A stretch of DNA of 9,890 nt from CAJBLF01 sp964430205. GTDB taxonomy: Bacteria > Patescibacteriota > Gracilibacteria > Absconditabacterales > Absconditicoccaceae. The position numbers and the translations under genes were made by a program. Below the pieces are notes generated by a model that worked only from the letters and a program-made list of their open reading frames with translations, ran no database searches and had not been told where the DNA came from. Shown here in pieces: positions 1 to 6,747 of the stretch (position 1 is the first letter of the stretch; every line of letters starts with the position of its first letter). The stretch is from the NCBI GenBank assembly GCA_964430205.1, contig CAYSER010000032.1, forward strand, positions 1 to 9,890. Direction: 5' to 3'.

Positions 1-10
1 ATATGGAATG

Positions 11-41
11 AGATGCTCATCAATTTTTAGCATCTTTTTTT
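11..41 (+). terminator. Rho-independent terminator of an upstream gene
   Basis: A 7-bp perfect stem (AGATGCT at 11-17, AGCATCT at 29-35) with an 11-nt A/T-rich loop is followed by a T run (35-41). It probably ends a gene that lies left of the window. The loop side contains a TAG (28-30) that could be that gene's stop, but too little sequence remains to identify it. Confidence 0.6.
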
Positions 42-65
42 GTAATCATGGAAAGATTCACGCTA

Positions 66-545
66 ATGTATCCTTCTTCCTGCGATATAAACGCTGTCCT
101 CTGACAGGAGGCGGGGGTCCCCTCTGGGGTAGGAGGTTGATCTAAAAAAAGAAAAGATAAATTTTTTGAATATGAATATGCTCACATACGCTATGCGAGA
201 GAGAATAGGAAACATGAGACGAAAGCAGAAAGACTATTTCGATGGATGGTCAGAAAAAAATGATTAGCTGGATATAAATTCACAAGACAGAAGACGATAT
301 GATCGTTTATCCTAGATTTCTATTGTTCAAAGCTTTTGCTTGGTATAGAGATAGATTGATCTAGCCATGATCAAAGGCAAGAGTACGATCAGAGCAGGAC
401 GAATATTATAGCAAGATATGGCATCAAGATAATAAGATACGCAAATGAGGATGTGTTGTATTATCTAGAGAGCGTTGAGAAAGATCTGTCTCGAGAGATG
501 GCTCTGAGAGCGCAAGAGCTCGCAAACCCCTCCGAGTGATCGTAG
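66..545 (+). CDS. DUF559 Vsr-like endonuclease, copy 1 (code 25)
   Basis: Open only if TGA is read as glycine. It ends at TAG 543-545. The recognisable DUF559 (PD-(D/E)XK, very-short-patch-repair-like) domain runs from about 162 to 500. In order it shows ARENRKHETKAERLF, GYKFTRQKTIGSF, ILDFYC, the core GIEIDGSSHD, then YDQSRT and YGIKIIRYANEDV. The Asp of LDFYC, the Glu/Asp of EID and the following His match the family's presumed catalytic residues. Domain TGAs are at 261, 300 and 357, with one more at 537; those at 300 (IG-SF) and 357 (EID-G) fall on strongly conserved glycines. Start uncertain: ATG 66 is used here, ATG 48 is also in frame, and about 30 codons before the domain are translated from a palindromic repeat (97-140). 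Such proteins are small putative nucleases, often repeat-associated, with no established role. It lies 123 bp before comM on the same strand. Confidence 0.8.
97..140 (+). repeat. Partial palindromic repeat R0
   Basis: It resembles the right half of repeat R1 in the same orientation: GTCC(T/C)CTGA, then GG(G)GTCCCC, a short G-rich turn, GGGGTAG and GG(A/G)(G/T)TTG. With R1 it brackets DUF559 copy 1 in direct orientation. In the endonuclease frame it would be translated as a Gly/Val-rich N-terminal extension, so it either adds a fused leader or means the true start is downstream. Confidence 0.6.
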
Positions 546-647
546 TCAAACCCTCCTTCGATTCCTCCCTTATCAGGGAGGTCTCAAGTAACGATGGTCC
601 CCTGAGAAGGGGAAAGGGTCCCCGTTTGCGGGGTAGGGGTTTGTTTA
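544..647 (+). repeat. Palindromic repeat R1 after DUF559 copy 1
   Basis: About 104 bp, beginning with AGTCAAACCC directly on the endonuclease stop codon and ending GGGGTAGGGGTTTGTTTAC. It contains three small hairpins: CCTCCC/GGGAGG (564-581), CCCC/GGGG (599-612) and CCCCG/CGGGG (620-633). The reverse complement of 2657-2760 matches it over nearly its whole length, roughly 85% by eye. It fills almost all of the gap between DUF559 copy 1 and comM, so it lies in the comM leader. Confidence 0.85.
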
Positions 648-668
648 CCAAAAAGCTTTTATACCATT

Positions 669-2222
669 ATGTACCGCATCATGATCCAGAAAATCAAGAC
701 ATTCACCAATATCGGTCTCCATGGACACGAGATCATCGTGGAGGCGGATTCCAGCAGGTCGTTGCCGACCATCGAGATCGTGGGTCTGCCTGATGCAGCG
801 GTCAAGGAATCCAAAGAGCGTTTGAGAGCTACGTTCCGCAATGCGGATATCCCTCTGCCCAATAGAAAGATCGTCCTCAATCTCTCGCCATCGGACATCA
901 GGAAGACAGGGACGAGCTTGGATCTGCCGATGGCAGTGGCTATCCTCTCACTGATCTATGAAGACGATATTACGCCTCCGGAGGAGGAATTGCTCTACTT
1001 CGGAGAGCTCGGGCTCGATGGCGGTATCAAGAGGGTCAACGGGCTCTTGCCATCAGTCATCAGCGCGATCGAGCATGGCTACAGGCATTTCGTCGTGCCG
1101 GAGGAGAATATCTATGAATTGGAATATGTCCCCGGGATATGCATCTCGCCGGTGAAAAAGTTCAGTCAGATCGTTGAATATCTTTTGGAAAAGAAAGACC
1201 TGAAGCGCATCAGCGAACCCAAGGAGATCACCGATCTGCAGCATAGTGCATCGTATGAGGTGGATTTCGCCGATATCAAAGGGCATATCATCGCCAAGAG
1301 GGCGTTGGCTATAGCAGCTGCGGGCATGCACAACGTGCTCATGATAGGCGCGCCCGGCAGCGGCAAGACATTGCTTGCCAAAGCGATGCCGAGCATCTTG
1401 CCGCCGTTGGGGTTCGACGAGATTCTCGAGGTGAGCAAGGTCTATTCCGTCGTCGGCAAGCTGAGCGAAGAGTTGCCGCTGATCACGACCAGGCCGTTCC
1501 GTCAGGTGCATCACACAGCATCCAAGATTTCCATCGTCGGCGGAGGCGCACAATTGACGCCTGGCGAGGTGAGTCTGGCGCACAAGGGTATCTTGTTCTT
1601 TGACGAGGTGACCGAGTTCCCGAGAGAGGTGCTCGAGGTCCTGCGTCAGCCATTGGAGGACAAGAGCATCGTGATTTCCAGGGTCGCAGGCACCATCCAA
1701 TATCCCGCGGAGGTGATGTTCGTCGGCGGGATGAACCCGTGCAAATGCGGCTACTACAAGGATCCGCAGAAGCCGTGCACCTGTTCGTTGCTCGATATCA
1801 AACGCTATCAGAGCAAGATCTCCGGACCGCTGCTGGACAGGATCGATATGATCCTCGAGATTCCCAGGGAAGATGTCGACAGGATCTTGGATGATATCGC
1901 AGAGGAGTCTTCGGAGACGATCAGGGAAAAAGTGCTCAAAGCCTGGCATATCCAAGAACAAAGATTTTCCTGACTCCCCATCGCATCCAACGCGCAGATC
2001 ACGTCGAGATATATCGACGCCCTCATCCCTTTGGACGATTCCTGCAAACATTTTCTTTCGGAAGCGGCGAAGAAACTGACGCTCTCGACGAGAGTGGTGC
2101 ATCGCACGATGAAGCTCGCGCGTACCATCGCCGATATCCAGGGCCAGGAATCCGTCACCATCAACCACCTCGCTGAAGCGCTCCAATACCGCTCCAAGAC
2201 GATGTTCGTAGAAGCGGAATAA
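669..2222 (+). CDS. comM: ComM/YifB Mg-chelatase-like AAA+ ATPase (UGA read as Gly)
   Basis: ComM/YifB family, 517 residues when TGA 1971-1973 (codon 435) is read as glycine; this is the usual family length. E. coli/Vibrio ComM is a hexameric helicase that promotes branch migration during natural transformation. Visible parts: N-terminal S5-like/Lon-like domain (about 5-175, with EIVGLPDAAVKESKERLRA and SPSDIRKTG), Walker A GAPGSGKT (227-234), Walker B ILFFDE (308-313), a four-Cys cluster in NPCKCG...PCTC (358-372) and GPLLDRID (386-393). After the TGA the frame continues with LPIASNAQI, LSTRVVHRTMKLARTIADI and HLAEALQYR, all typical of the ComM C-terminus. The TGA follows QRFS, where relatives have RF-x-G-x-x-I-x-x-N-A-Q. 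Under the standard code this would be a broken gene. An alternative start is ATG 681 (MIQKIKTF), closer to typical family starts. No Shine-Dalgarno is evident. Flanked by DUF559 cassettes on both sides. Confidence 0.95.
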
Positions 2223-2268
2223 GATGAAATGTAAAATTTTAAATTTTGAATTTTGAATGCATACTATG

Positions 2269-2660
2269 ATGTTACCCTATATCTCTTATAATCGTGCGAA
2301 TAAAGATTTTGCAAAAGAGAATAGATGTCCCATGACCAGGGCAGAGAAAAAATTTGGTTCTGAATACTTAGGGAAAGGCCAAAATGATATAAGTTCATTA
2401 GGCAAAAAATGATATGATCCTTCATTCTGGATTTTTATTGTTCTAAATTACTTATGGGTATAGAAATCGATGGTACAAGTCATGATACTAAACACGTATA
2501 TGACAAAATCAGAACGGAAATACTATGAGATTACGGGATAAAGATAATTAGATATGACAATGAAGATGTTTTCTATCAATTAGATCGAGTAGAAAAAGAT
2601 GTGATCAATCAAATAGAAATAAGAGTTCAAGAGGTCGCAAACCCCTTTGAGCATTTGTAG
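2269..2660 (+). pseudogene. DUF559 Vsr-like endonuclease, copy 2, frameshifted
   Basis: Same family as copy 1. It opens at ATG 2269 (MLPYISYNRANKDFAKENR, MTRAEKK) in one frame. A -1 shift within the A6 run at 2347-2352 is needed to continue with WFGILRERPKGYKF, RQKMIGSFILDFYC, GIEIDGTSHD, YDKIRTEIL and YGIKIIRYDNEDV, ending at TAG 2658-2660. In-frame TGAs are at 2361, 2385 (G of GYKF), 2415 (G of IGSF) and 2526; no TAA or TAG interrupts either segment. The whole product would be about 130 residues, normal for the family. The shift could be a recent mutation, a sequencing indel in a homopolymer, or -1 slippage on A6; the intact reading on both sides argues against long decay. It starts 46 bp after the comM stop, and its stop touches the inverted repeat R2, exactly as copy 1's stop touches R1. 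Confidence 0.8.
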
Positions 2661-2760
2661 TCAAACCCCTACCCAGCCTACTGGGACCCTTCCCCTTCTC
2701 AGGAGACCCTCATTACGAAAAGCCTCCCTGATAAGGGAGGAAGCGAAGGAGGGTTTGACT
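2657..2760 (-). repeat. Palindromic repeat R2 (inverted copy of R1) with 10-bp terminal inverted repeats
   Basis: The reverse complement of this segment aligns with R1 over about 104 bp. Its ends are a perfect inverted repeat: AGTCAAACCC at 2659-2668 and GGGTTTGACT at 2751-2760. It contains the CCTCCC/GGGAGG hairpin (2723-2740). A further inverted pair, AAACCCCTACCC (2663-2674) and GGGTAGGGGTTT (2778-2789), extends the palindromic unit to about 2790. It lies between DUF559 copy 2 and the terminator of the minus-strand gene. Confidence 0.85.
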
Positions 2761-2805
2761 GGAGTACTCGTGGATGTGGGTAGGGGTTTTGTTTAATGGT
2801 AACTT

Positions 2806-3591
2806 TTAAATTTGAAAAAAGCCCGCTGATCATACTCAGCGGGTTCCGGTTAACGGTTTATACTTCTTGATGGTCTTCATGCTGCCTACATATTCCCGCT
2901 CGAAGAAATGCTGAGCGGAGATTGTATTGTGCAGCAGGCTTTTGGAGATCGTCGCCACGTGGAGGATGTCCGTCATCACGTTGCGGTTGTTCTGGATCTG
3001 CAGCGAAACGGTGCTTTCCAGCTGCTGTTGCGTCGCGAGGAATTCCGCTGCATTAGCTACTGTCTGTGAAAGACGATAGGAAAGCTGGAACGATTCCTCG
3101 CCGAAGCGAGCGGAGAGCTTGGGCACGAATTGCGTCAACGCAGTGACCCATTGGCGATAGCCGTCCAAATACCGCTTGAACACATCGAATTTCATGCCGA
3201 GCAGATTGGTGTACGTCAGGATGATGTGCTGGCTTTGGTCCAGATTAGCGATACACGTTTCAAACTCCTCATGGGGAGCAGGATCCGTGAAGAAACTGAT
3301 AGCCGAGATACGTAGCCGCTGATACAAGGACAACCGATCTCTGACCATGCAGGTGAGGTGTCGCTCAATAGTCGCGAACTCCTGGCTTACCCTCGCCATG
3401 GTTCCCATCCGATAATAGGATTCCATGCTCAGATGCACAATCTTCGCATCCTTCATCAGTTGCTGCTTGAAGTCGGCATCTATTGCAGCGATCGTCGATT
3501 CGATCTCGGCGAAAGCAAGCTCATCCAGTGTGGCATACAAGCGCTCGACGGGCATCCCGTCAAGGATGTTCTGTAAAGTGAGAGAGGTCAT
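2806..3591 (-). CDS. Unrecognised all-helical protein
   Basis: I do not recognise this family. Under code 25 the frame runs 261 residues to TAA 2806-2808; under the standard code it would stop after 251 residues at TGA 2836-2838. The sequence is soluble, without a signal peptide or membrane segment, and has long amphipathic helical stretches (for example residues 30-60 and 150-230) with many Gln, Leu and Ser. No catalytic motif or cysteine cluster is visible. The start ATG at 3589-3591 lies 34 bp downstream of a good promoter (TTGACT-16-TATAAA) on the minus strand. It is divergent from the yqiJ-flotillin unit, which suggests co-regulation. The helical bundle character is broadly like TelA or other membrane-associated scaffold proteins, but no specific homology can be claimed from reading alone. 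Confidence 0.75.
2815..2843 (-). terminator. Rho-independent terminator of the minus-strand helical-protein gene
   Basis: On the minus strand an 8-bp perfect stem CCCGCTGA/TCAGCGGG with a 6-nt loop (GTATGA) is followed by C and six T. It lies inside the last codons of the gene it would terminate: both TGAs of the 3' end are in the hairpin, and the first TAA comes after the T run. Confidence 0.8.
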
Positions 3592-3625
3592 AAAGCTCTT
3601 TTGTTTTCTTGTTTTTTGTATGGCA

Positions 3626-3653
3626 TTTATATTGATATATAGAGAATAGTCAA
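3626..3653 (-). promoter_or_regulatory. Sigma70-like promoter for the minus-strand helical-protein gene
   Basis: Read on the minus strand: -35 TTGACT (3653-3648), a 16-bp spacer, -10 TATAAA (3631-3626). The start codon is at 3591, leaving a short A-rich leader with no ribosome binding site. Confidence 0.6.
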
Positions 3654-3681
3654 TAATAAAAAATAGAAATAAAAAGTGTAC

Positions 3682-3709
3682 TTGAAATTAGATAGCAAAT
3701 ATATATAAA
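3682..3709 (+). promoter_or_regulatory. Sigma70-like promoter for the yqiJ-flotillin unit
   Basis: -35 TTGAAA (3682-3687), 16-bp spacer, -10 TATAAA (3704-3709), about 70 bp before the yqiJ-like start. The -35 boxes of this and the divergent promoter are only 28 bp apart, so one regulator could act on both. Confidence 0.55.
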
Positions 3710-3738
3710 GTCAACTAGTGTGTGTTCATTAACAGAAA

Positions 3739-3759
3739 ATTAGTAACCGATTAGTAACC
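3739..3759 (+). repeat. Tandem 10-bp direct repeat in the yqiJ leader
   Basis: ATTAGTAACC occurs twice (3739-3748 and 3750-3759) at an 11-bp period, about one helical turn. It starts about 30 bp downstream of the -10 box and ends 21 bp before the start codon. Its position suits a regulator site or an RNA-level control element. Function is inferred only from placement and repetition. Confidence 0.5.
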
Positions 3760-3780
3760 AAAACAAATTCAAAAAAAACA

Positions 3781-4512
3781 ATGACAATGCAGTATTTTTT
3801 GGAATGGCAAAATCTGATTTTTGTCTGTTCCATGGGTTTAGCACTTTTGTTGCTAGGACTCAGCATGATGGGAGCTGGCGGCGATCACGACGCTAGTGCT
3901 GATCACGATGTAAGTATGGATCACGATGTAAGTATGGAGCATGATGCTGCTATCTCTCATGGAGCTGGCGGTATGCATATTCCTCATGAATTCTCTCACG
4001 ATCACGATTTGGATCAGGATCATGATACATCAGTATTCAATACTATTCTGGGTGTATTGGGAGTGGGTAAAGTACCTCTTTCGATCATAGGATTCTGCTG
4101 GCTGATGATTTTCGGCTTTGTAGGATTGGTACTCAACAGACTATGGATGGGAATGTTCAATTCCATCAACGTTTTAGTCTTGATCTCTGGTGTTGTTGCC
4201 TTCGTAACTTCACTTACACTAACTTCTTTCTTGGCTAGAGGTATCGGCAAAATCATGCCACAAACCGAAAGCTATGGGGAGAAAAAAAACGATTTAATAA
4301 ATCGGGAAGCAGAAGTGCTCTATACAGTCACGGAGCAATCGGGAACCATTACCTTATACGATAAATTCAAAAATTATCATAGGTTACAGGCTCGACGAGA
4401 TGCATCCTGCACTACCGACATACCGCCCAATACCAAGGTGGTAATCCTATCGTATTCAGAGAAGGACAAGGAATTCGTTGTCATCCCTGCAGATCAAATC
4501 AATCAATCTTAA
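3781..4512 (+). CDS. YqiJ-like OB-fold (NfeD-type) inner-membrane protein with His/Asp-rich loop
   Basis: 243 residues, ending in TAA. Hydrophobic segments: about 11-32, 98-122 and 126-152, then a soluble C-terminal domain (about 170-240) whose pattern (REAEVLYTV, SGTITLYDKF, PPNTKVVILSY, KEFVVIPAD) fits the small OB-fold of NfeD/YqiJ proteins. NfeD-type partners are typically encoded next to flotillin-like SPFH proteins; here the flotillin gene follows after 70 bp. The loop between the first two membrane segments (34-82) is rich in DHD triplets, four of them at an exact 6-residue period (35, 41, 47, 53; the last is EHD), encoded by an 18-bp tandem repeat. This loop could bind divalent metal; similar His/Asp inserts occur in related proteins, but binding is not shown. 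No Shine-Dalgarno; the leader is A-rich. The family call rests on membrane layout, the C-terminal pattern and the neighbour. Confidence 0.8.
   Translation: MTMQYFLEWQNLIFVCSMGLALLLLGLSMMGAGGDHDASADHDVSMDHDVSMEHDAAISHGAGGMHIPHEFSHDHDLDQDHDTSVFNTILGVLGVGKVPLSIIGFCWLMIFGFVGLVLNRLWMGMFNSINVLVLISGVVAFVTSLTLTSFLARGIGKIMPQTESYGEKKNDLINREAEVLYTVTEQSGTITLYDKFKNYHRLQARRDASCTTDIPPNTKVVILSYSEKDKEFVVIPADQINQS
3883..3942 (+). repeat. 18-bp tandem repeat encoding the DHD periodicity
   Basis: Units begin at 3883, 3901, 3919 and 3937 (the last partial). The second and third units are identical (GATCACGATGTAAGTATG); the first differs in the second half. Exact identity suggests recent slippage or unequal crossing-over, so copy number may vary between strains. 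Confidence 0.85.
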
Positions 4513-4582
4513 AATCTTAATTAAAAACAAAATCATCAACCAATAATAACAATTAATCATTAACCGACAAAAAAGTAAAACT

Positions 4583-6640
4583 ATGCAAGACAATTATGCA
4601 TCATCGCGGACAAGAACTTCGAGCTCAGGGTTCAGTTCTACATTACTAATTATTTTCGGCATCATCTTTATGATGGGTCCATGGTTCGTCCCCAGCACCA
4701 TCCTTTCCGGCATGCCCAGTATCATCATTTCCGTGTTTGGATTGGTGGTGCTGTTGATAGGGGTCATCCTCTATATGATGACCAAACTGTACATCAAGAC
4801 ACCGTCAAACAAGGCGTATGTCCGGACGGGCATGGGGGGAAAGAAAGTAATCATCGATGGAGGAACGATTTTCATCCCGATGTTTCACGAGAAGATGGAG
4901 ATCCTCCTGGAAACCATGAAGATCGAAGTCCTCAGAGCAGGATCAGATTCGCTGCTTACCAAAGATATGCTTCGTGCTGACGTCAAGGCTGAGTTTTATA
5001 TCAAGGTAGCAAAGGATGCTGATTCCGTGATAGCAGCCGCAACATCGTTGGGTGATAAGGGTATCAACCCTGAATCGGTCAAGGGTCTTGTGGAAGAAAA
5101 ACTTGTTTCCTCCCTGCGTTCAGTTGCTGCCCAGTCTGATCTGGAAGAATTGAATAGCAACCGGCAGGCTTTTGCTGAAAGAGTCCAGGCACTCGTGGAG
5201 AAGGATCTGACCCCCAACGGTCTGACCTTGGAAACGACTACCTGTTCCAAGCTTGACCAGGCAGATTACAAGAACATCAACGTCAACAACGTGTTCGATG
5301 CTCAGGGAGCCAAGACCGTTGCTTCAAAAACCCAGCAGGCAATCATTGAGAAGAACAACATCGAAAGGGAAGCTGAAGTCAAGATTGCAGCCAAAGACCT
5401 TGAAAGGACACAGAAGATCAATGATCTGAAGATCCAGGAAGAGCAATCAACAGCCGAAAAAGGAAAGAAAGTTTCGATCCTCCAGGCTGAAAACGCAACA
5501 GAAGCCAGAGCAAAGACAGCAGAACAGGGCCGACTGGCTGAGACAGCTGAAATCGAAGCTGCTGAAAAAGTGGCAGTCAGAACACAGGAAAAGGAGAGAG
5601 CAATCAAAACAGCCGAAGTCGAAAAAACCAAGGCCATTGAAGTTGCAACTCTGAACAAAGAGCAGACTGTCTCCGTGCAGGAACAGGAAAAAGAAAAAGC
5701 AATACAGGTTGCTCAGGTCGATAAGGAAACAACCCTCCTGGAAAAGAATAAGGAGAAATCCATTGTCGAAAAGAGCAAGGCTGAAGCAGAAAAAGACGCC
5801 ACTACAGCCAATCAGGCAGTTATCACCGCAAAGGATGTCGCTACAGCGGATCGTGCAAAACAGGTTACCATCAAAAACCAGGAAGCAGCTGCAGAGACAA
5901 CCAAAATCAACAAAAACGTTGAAACGGATATCGAAGCATACAAGACCAAAACCATTGCTGCGGCCAACAAGGAGGCTGCTCAGAATGAAGCAGACGCCAT
6001 AACGGTCAAAGCAAAGGCAAATCTTGATGCCAAGAAGTTCGAAGCACAAGGTGAAGAAGCCGTGCAGATGGTTCCGGTCAATGTTGAAAAAGCCAAGGTT
6101 GTGGTTAACGGTCAGCAGGTTGAAGTTCTTGGAAAGGAACTCAAATACAAGGCCGAGTTCAGCCAGGTATCAATCACGCTGGAAACCAACCTTGCCCAGA
6201 TCAAGAAGGACGAAGTCGTTGGTATTGCATATGCTAACGCTATGGGAGTTGCTTTCGGTAAGGCAAACCTCAATATCTGGGGTGATGGCAATACAGCTGC
6301 TCAAATGTTTGAGCAATTTAAAGCTGGCCAGGGCATGAACCTGAAGTTCAAAGCACTGGAAAATGGTGGCGATCCTCGCAACCAGGTCCGTGAAGAAGCA
6401 AAACAACTCGTTACCGCTTACCTGGGTGGCCTCAAAACCGCTACAGAAGTAATGGGCGCTGCTGACAATGTCTCCACCGAAGTGAAATCCCTGGTTCAGG
6501 AATTCGTAGCTTCCGGTGGTGGAAACACTCTGGCCGGTATCGGTCTGATGGTAAAATTCCTCACGGGGAAAGATGCCACCAAGGACGATCTGACCAAACT
6601 GGAAAAGCTCTTTGCTGAATTCAACAAAGAGAAAGAATAA
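4583..6640 (+). CDS. Flotillin-like SPFH/Band 7 protein (YqiK type)
   Basis: 685 residues, longer than E. coli YqiK (about 550). Order: short polar N-terminus; two hydrophobic segments (about 19-41 and 45-69); SPFH/Band 7 domain from about 70 to 250 (NKAYVRTGMGGKKVIIDGG, KDMLRADVKAEFYIKV, GLTLETTTCSKLD); a very long Ala/Glu/Lys/Gln-rich coiled coil (about 250-500) with many EKEKAI-type heptads; then a globular C-terminal part (about 505-685) ending in EFNKEKE. Flotillins oligomerise at the inner membrane and organise microdomains; SPFH-NfeD/YqiJ pairs are a recurring arrangement, seen here too. About 40 glycines, none UGA. No Shine-Dalgarno; leader ends AAAAAAGTAAAACT. It is cotranscribed with the preceding gene in all likelihood and ends in a strong terminator. 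The extra length is mainly in the coiled coil. Confidence 0.93.
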   Translation: MQDNYASSRTRTSSSGFSSTLLIIFGIIFMMGPWFVPSTILSGMPSIIISVFGLVVLLIGVILYMMTKLYIKTPSNKAYVRTGMGGKKVIIDGGTIFIPMFHEKMEILLETMKIEVLRAGSDSLLTKDMLRADVKAEFYIKVAKDADSVIAAATSLGDKGINPESVKGLVEEKLVSSLRSVAAQSDLEELNSNRQAFAERVQALVEKDLTPNGLTLETTTCSKLDQADYKNINVNNVFDAQGAKTVASKTQQAIIEKNNIEREAEVKIAAKDLERTQKINDLKIQEEQSTAEKGKKVSILQAENATEARAKTAEQGRLAETAEIEAAEKVAVRTQEKERAIKTAEVEKTKAIEVATLNKEQTVSVQEQEKEKAIQVAQVDKETTLLEKNKEKSIVEKSKAEAEKDATTANQAVITAKDVATADRAKQVTIKNQEAAAETTKINKNVETDIEAYKTKTIAAANKEAAQNEADAITVKAKANLDAKKFEAQGEEAVQMVPVNVEKAKVVVNGQQVEVLGKELKYKAEFSQVSITLETNLAQIKKDEVVGIAYANAMGVAFGKANLNIWGDGNTAAQMFEQFKAGQGMNLKFKALENGGDPRNQVREEAKQLVTAYLGGLKTATEVMGAADNVSTEVKSLVQEFVASGGGNTLAGIGLMVKFLTGKDATKDDLTKLEKLFAEFNKEKE

Positions 6641-6666
6641 TCCATTTGAATACACATCACGCAATG

Positions 6667-6699
6667 GTTGCCGGGATATCTTCCCGGCAACTTTTTTTT
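6667..6699 (+). terminator. Rho-independent terminator of the flotillin gene
   Basis: Perfect 10-bp stem GTTGCCGGGA (6667-6676) / TCCCGGCAAC (6682-6691), 5-nt loop, then eight T. It lies 26 bp after the flotillin stop. Confidence 0.95.
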
Positions 6700-6747
6700 A
6701 TCGAAAAAAATGAGCGGACGAATATCATCTTTTTTTCGATAAAAAAA
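6693..6747. repeat. 18-bp perfect inverted repeat joining two convergent terminators
   Basis: TTTTTTTATCGAAAAAAA (6693-6710) and its exact reverse complement (6730-6747) are separated by 19 nt. The outer T/A tracts are the U-tracts of the two flanking terminators, so the two hairpins plus this palindrome form one symmetrical block between convergent genes. Confidence 0.85.

Noticed and set aside
424..651. 75-codon minus-strand frame rich in Arg/Pro/Leu
   Set aside because: It is a translation of repeat R1 and of the antisense of the DUF559 3' end; repeats of this type give spurious proteins in many genomes.
1971..1973. comM as a nonsense-mutated pseudogene
   Set aside because: The downstream frame is intact for 82 codons with family motifs, the TGA is at a conserved glycine, and two other genes show the same UGA=Gly pattern.
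1053..2186. 377-codon open frame on the minus strand
   Set aside because: It lies antisense to comM across its ATPase region, has no recognisable motif, and is explained by the codon bias of comM.
261..2528. UGA as tryptophan (code 4) or selenocysteine
   Set aside because: The UGA positions align with glycine in family motifs and with GGA/GGT in the paralog; no SECIS-like need, and many UGAs per short gene.
544..2790. CRISPR array
   Set aside because: Only two full repeat copies, over 2 kb apart and inverted, with no spacers and no cas genes.
5447..6049. 200-codon Cys/Phe-rich open frame on the minus strand
   Set aside because: Antisense to the Lys/Glu/Ala-rich coiled coil of the flotillin; the odd composition is a by-product of that repeat-rich coding sequence.
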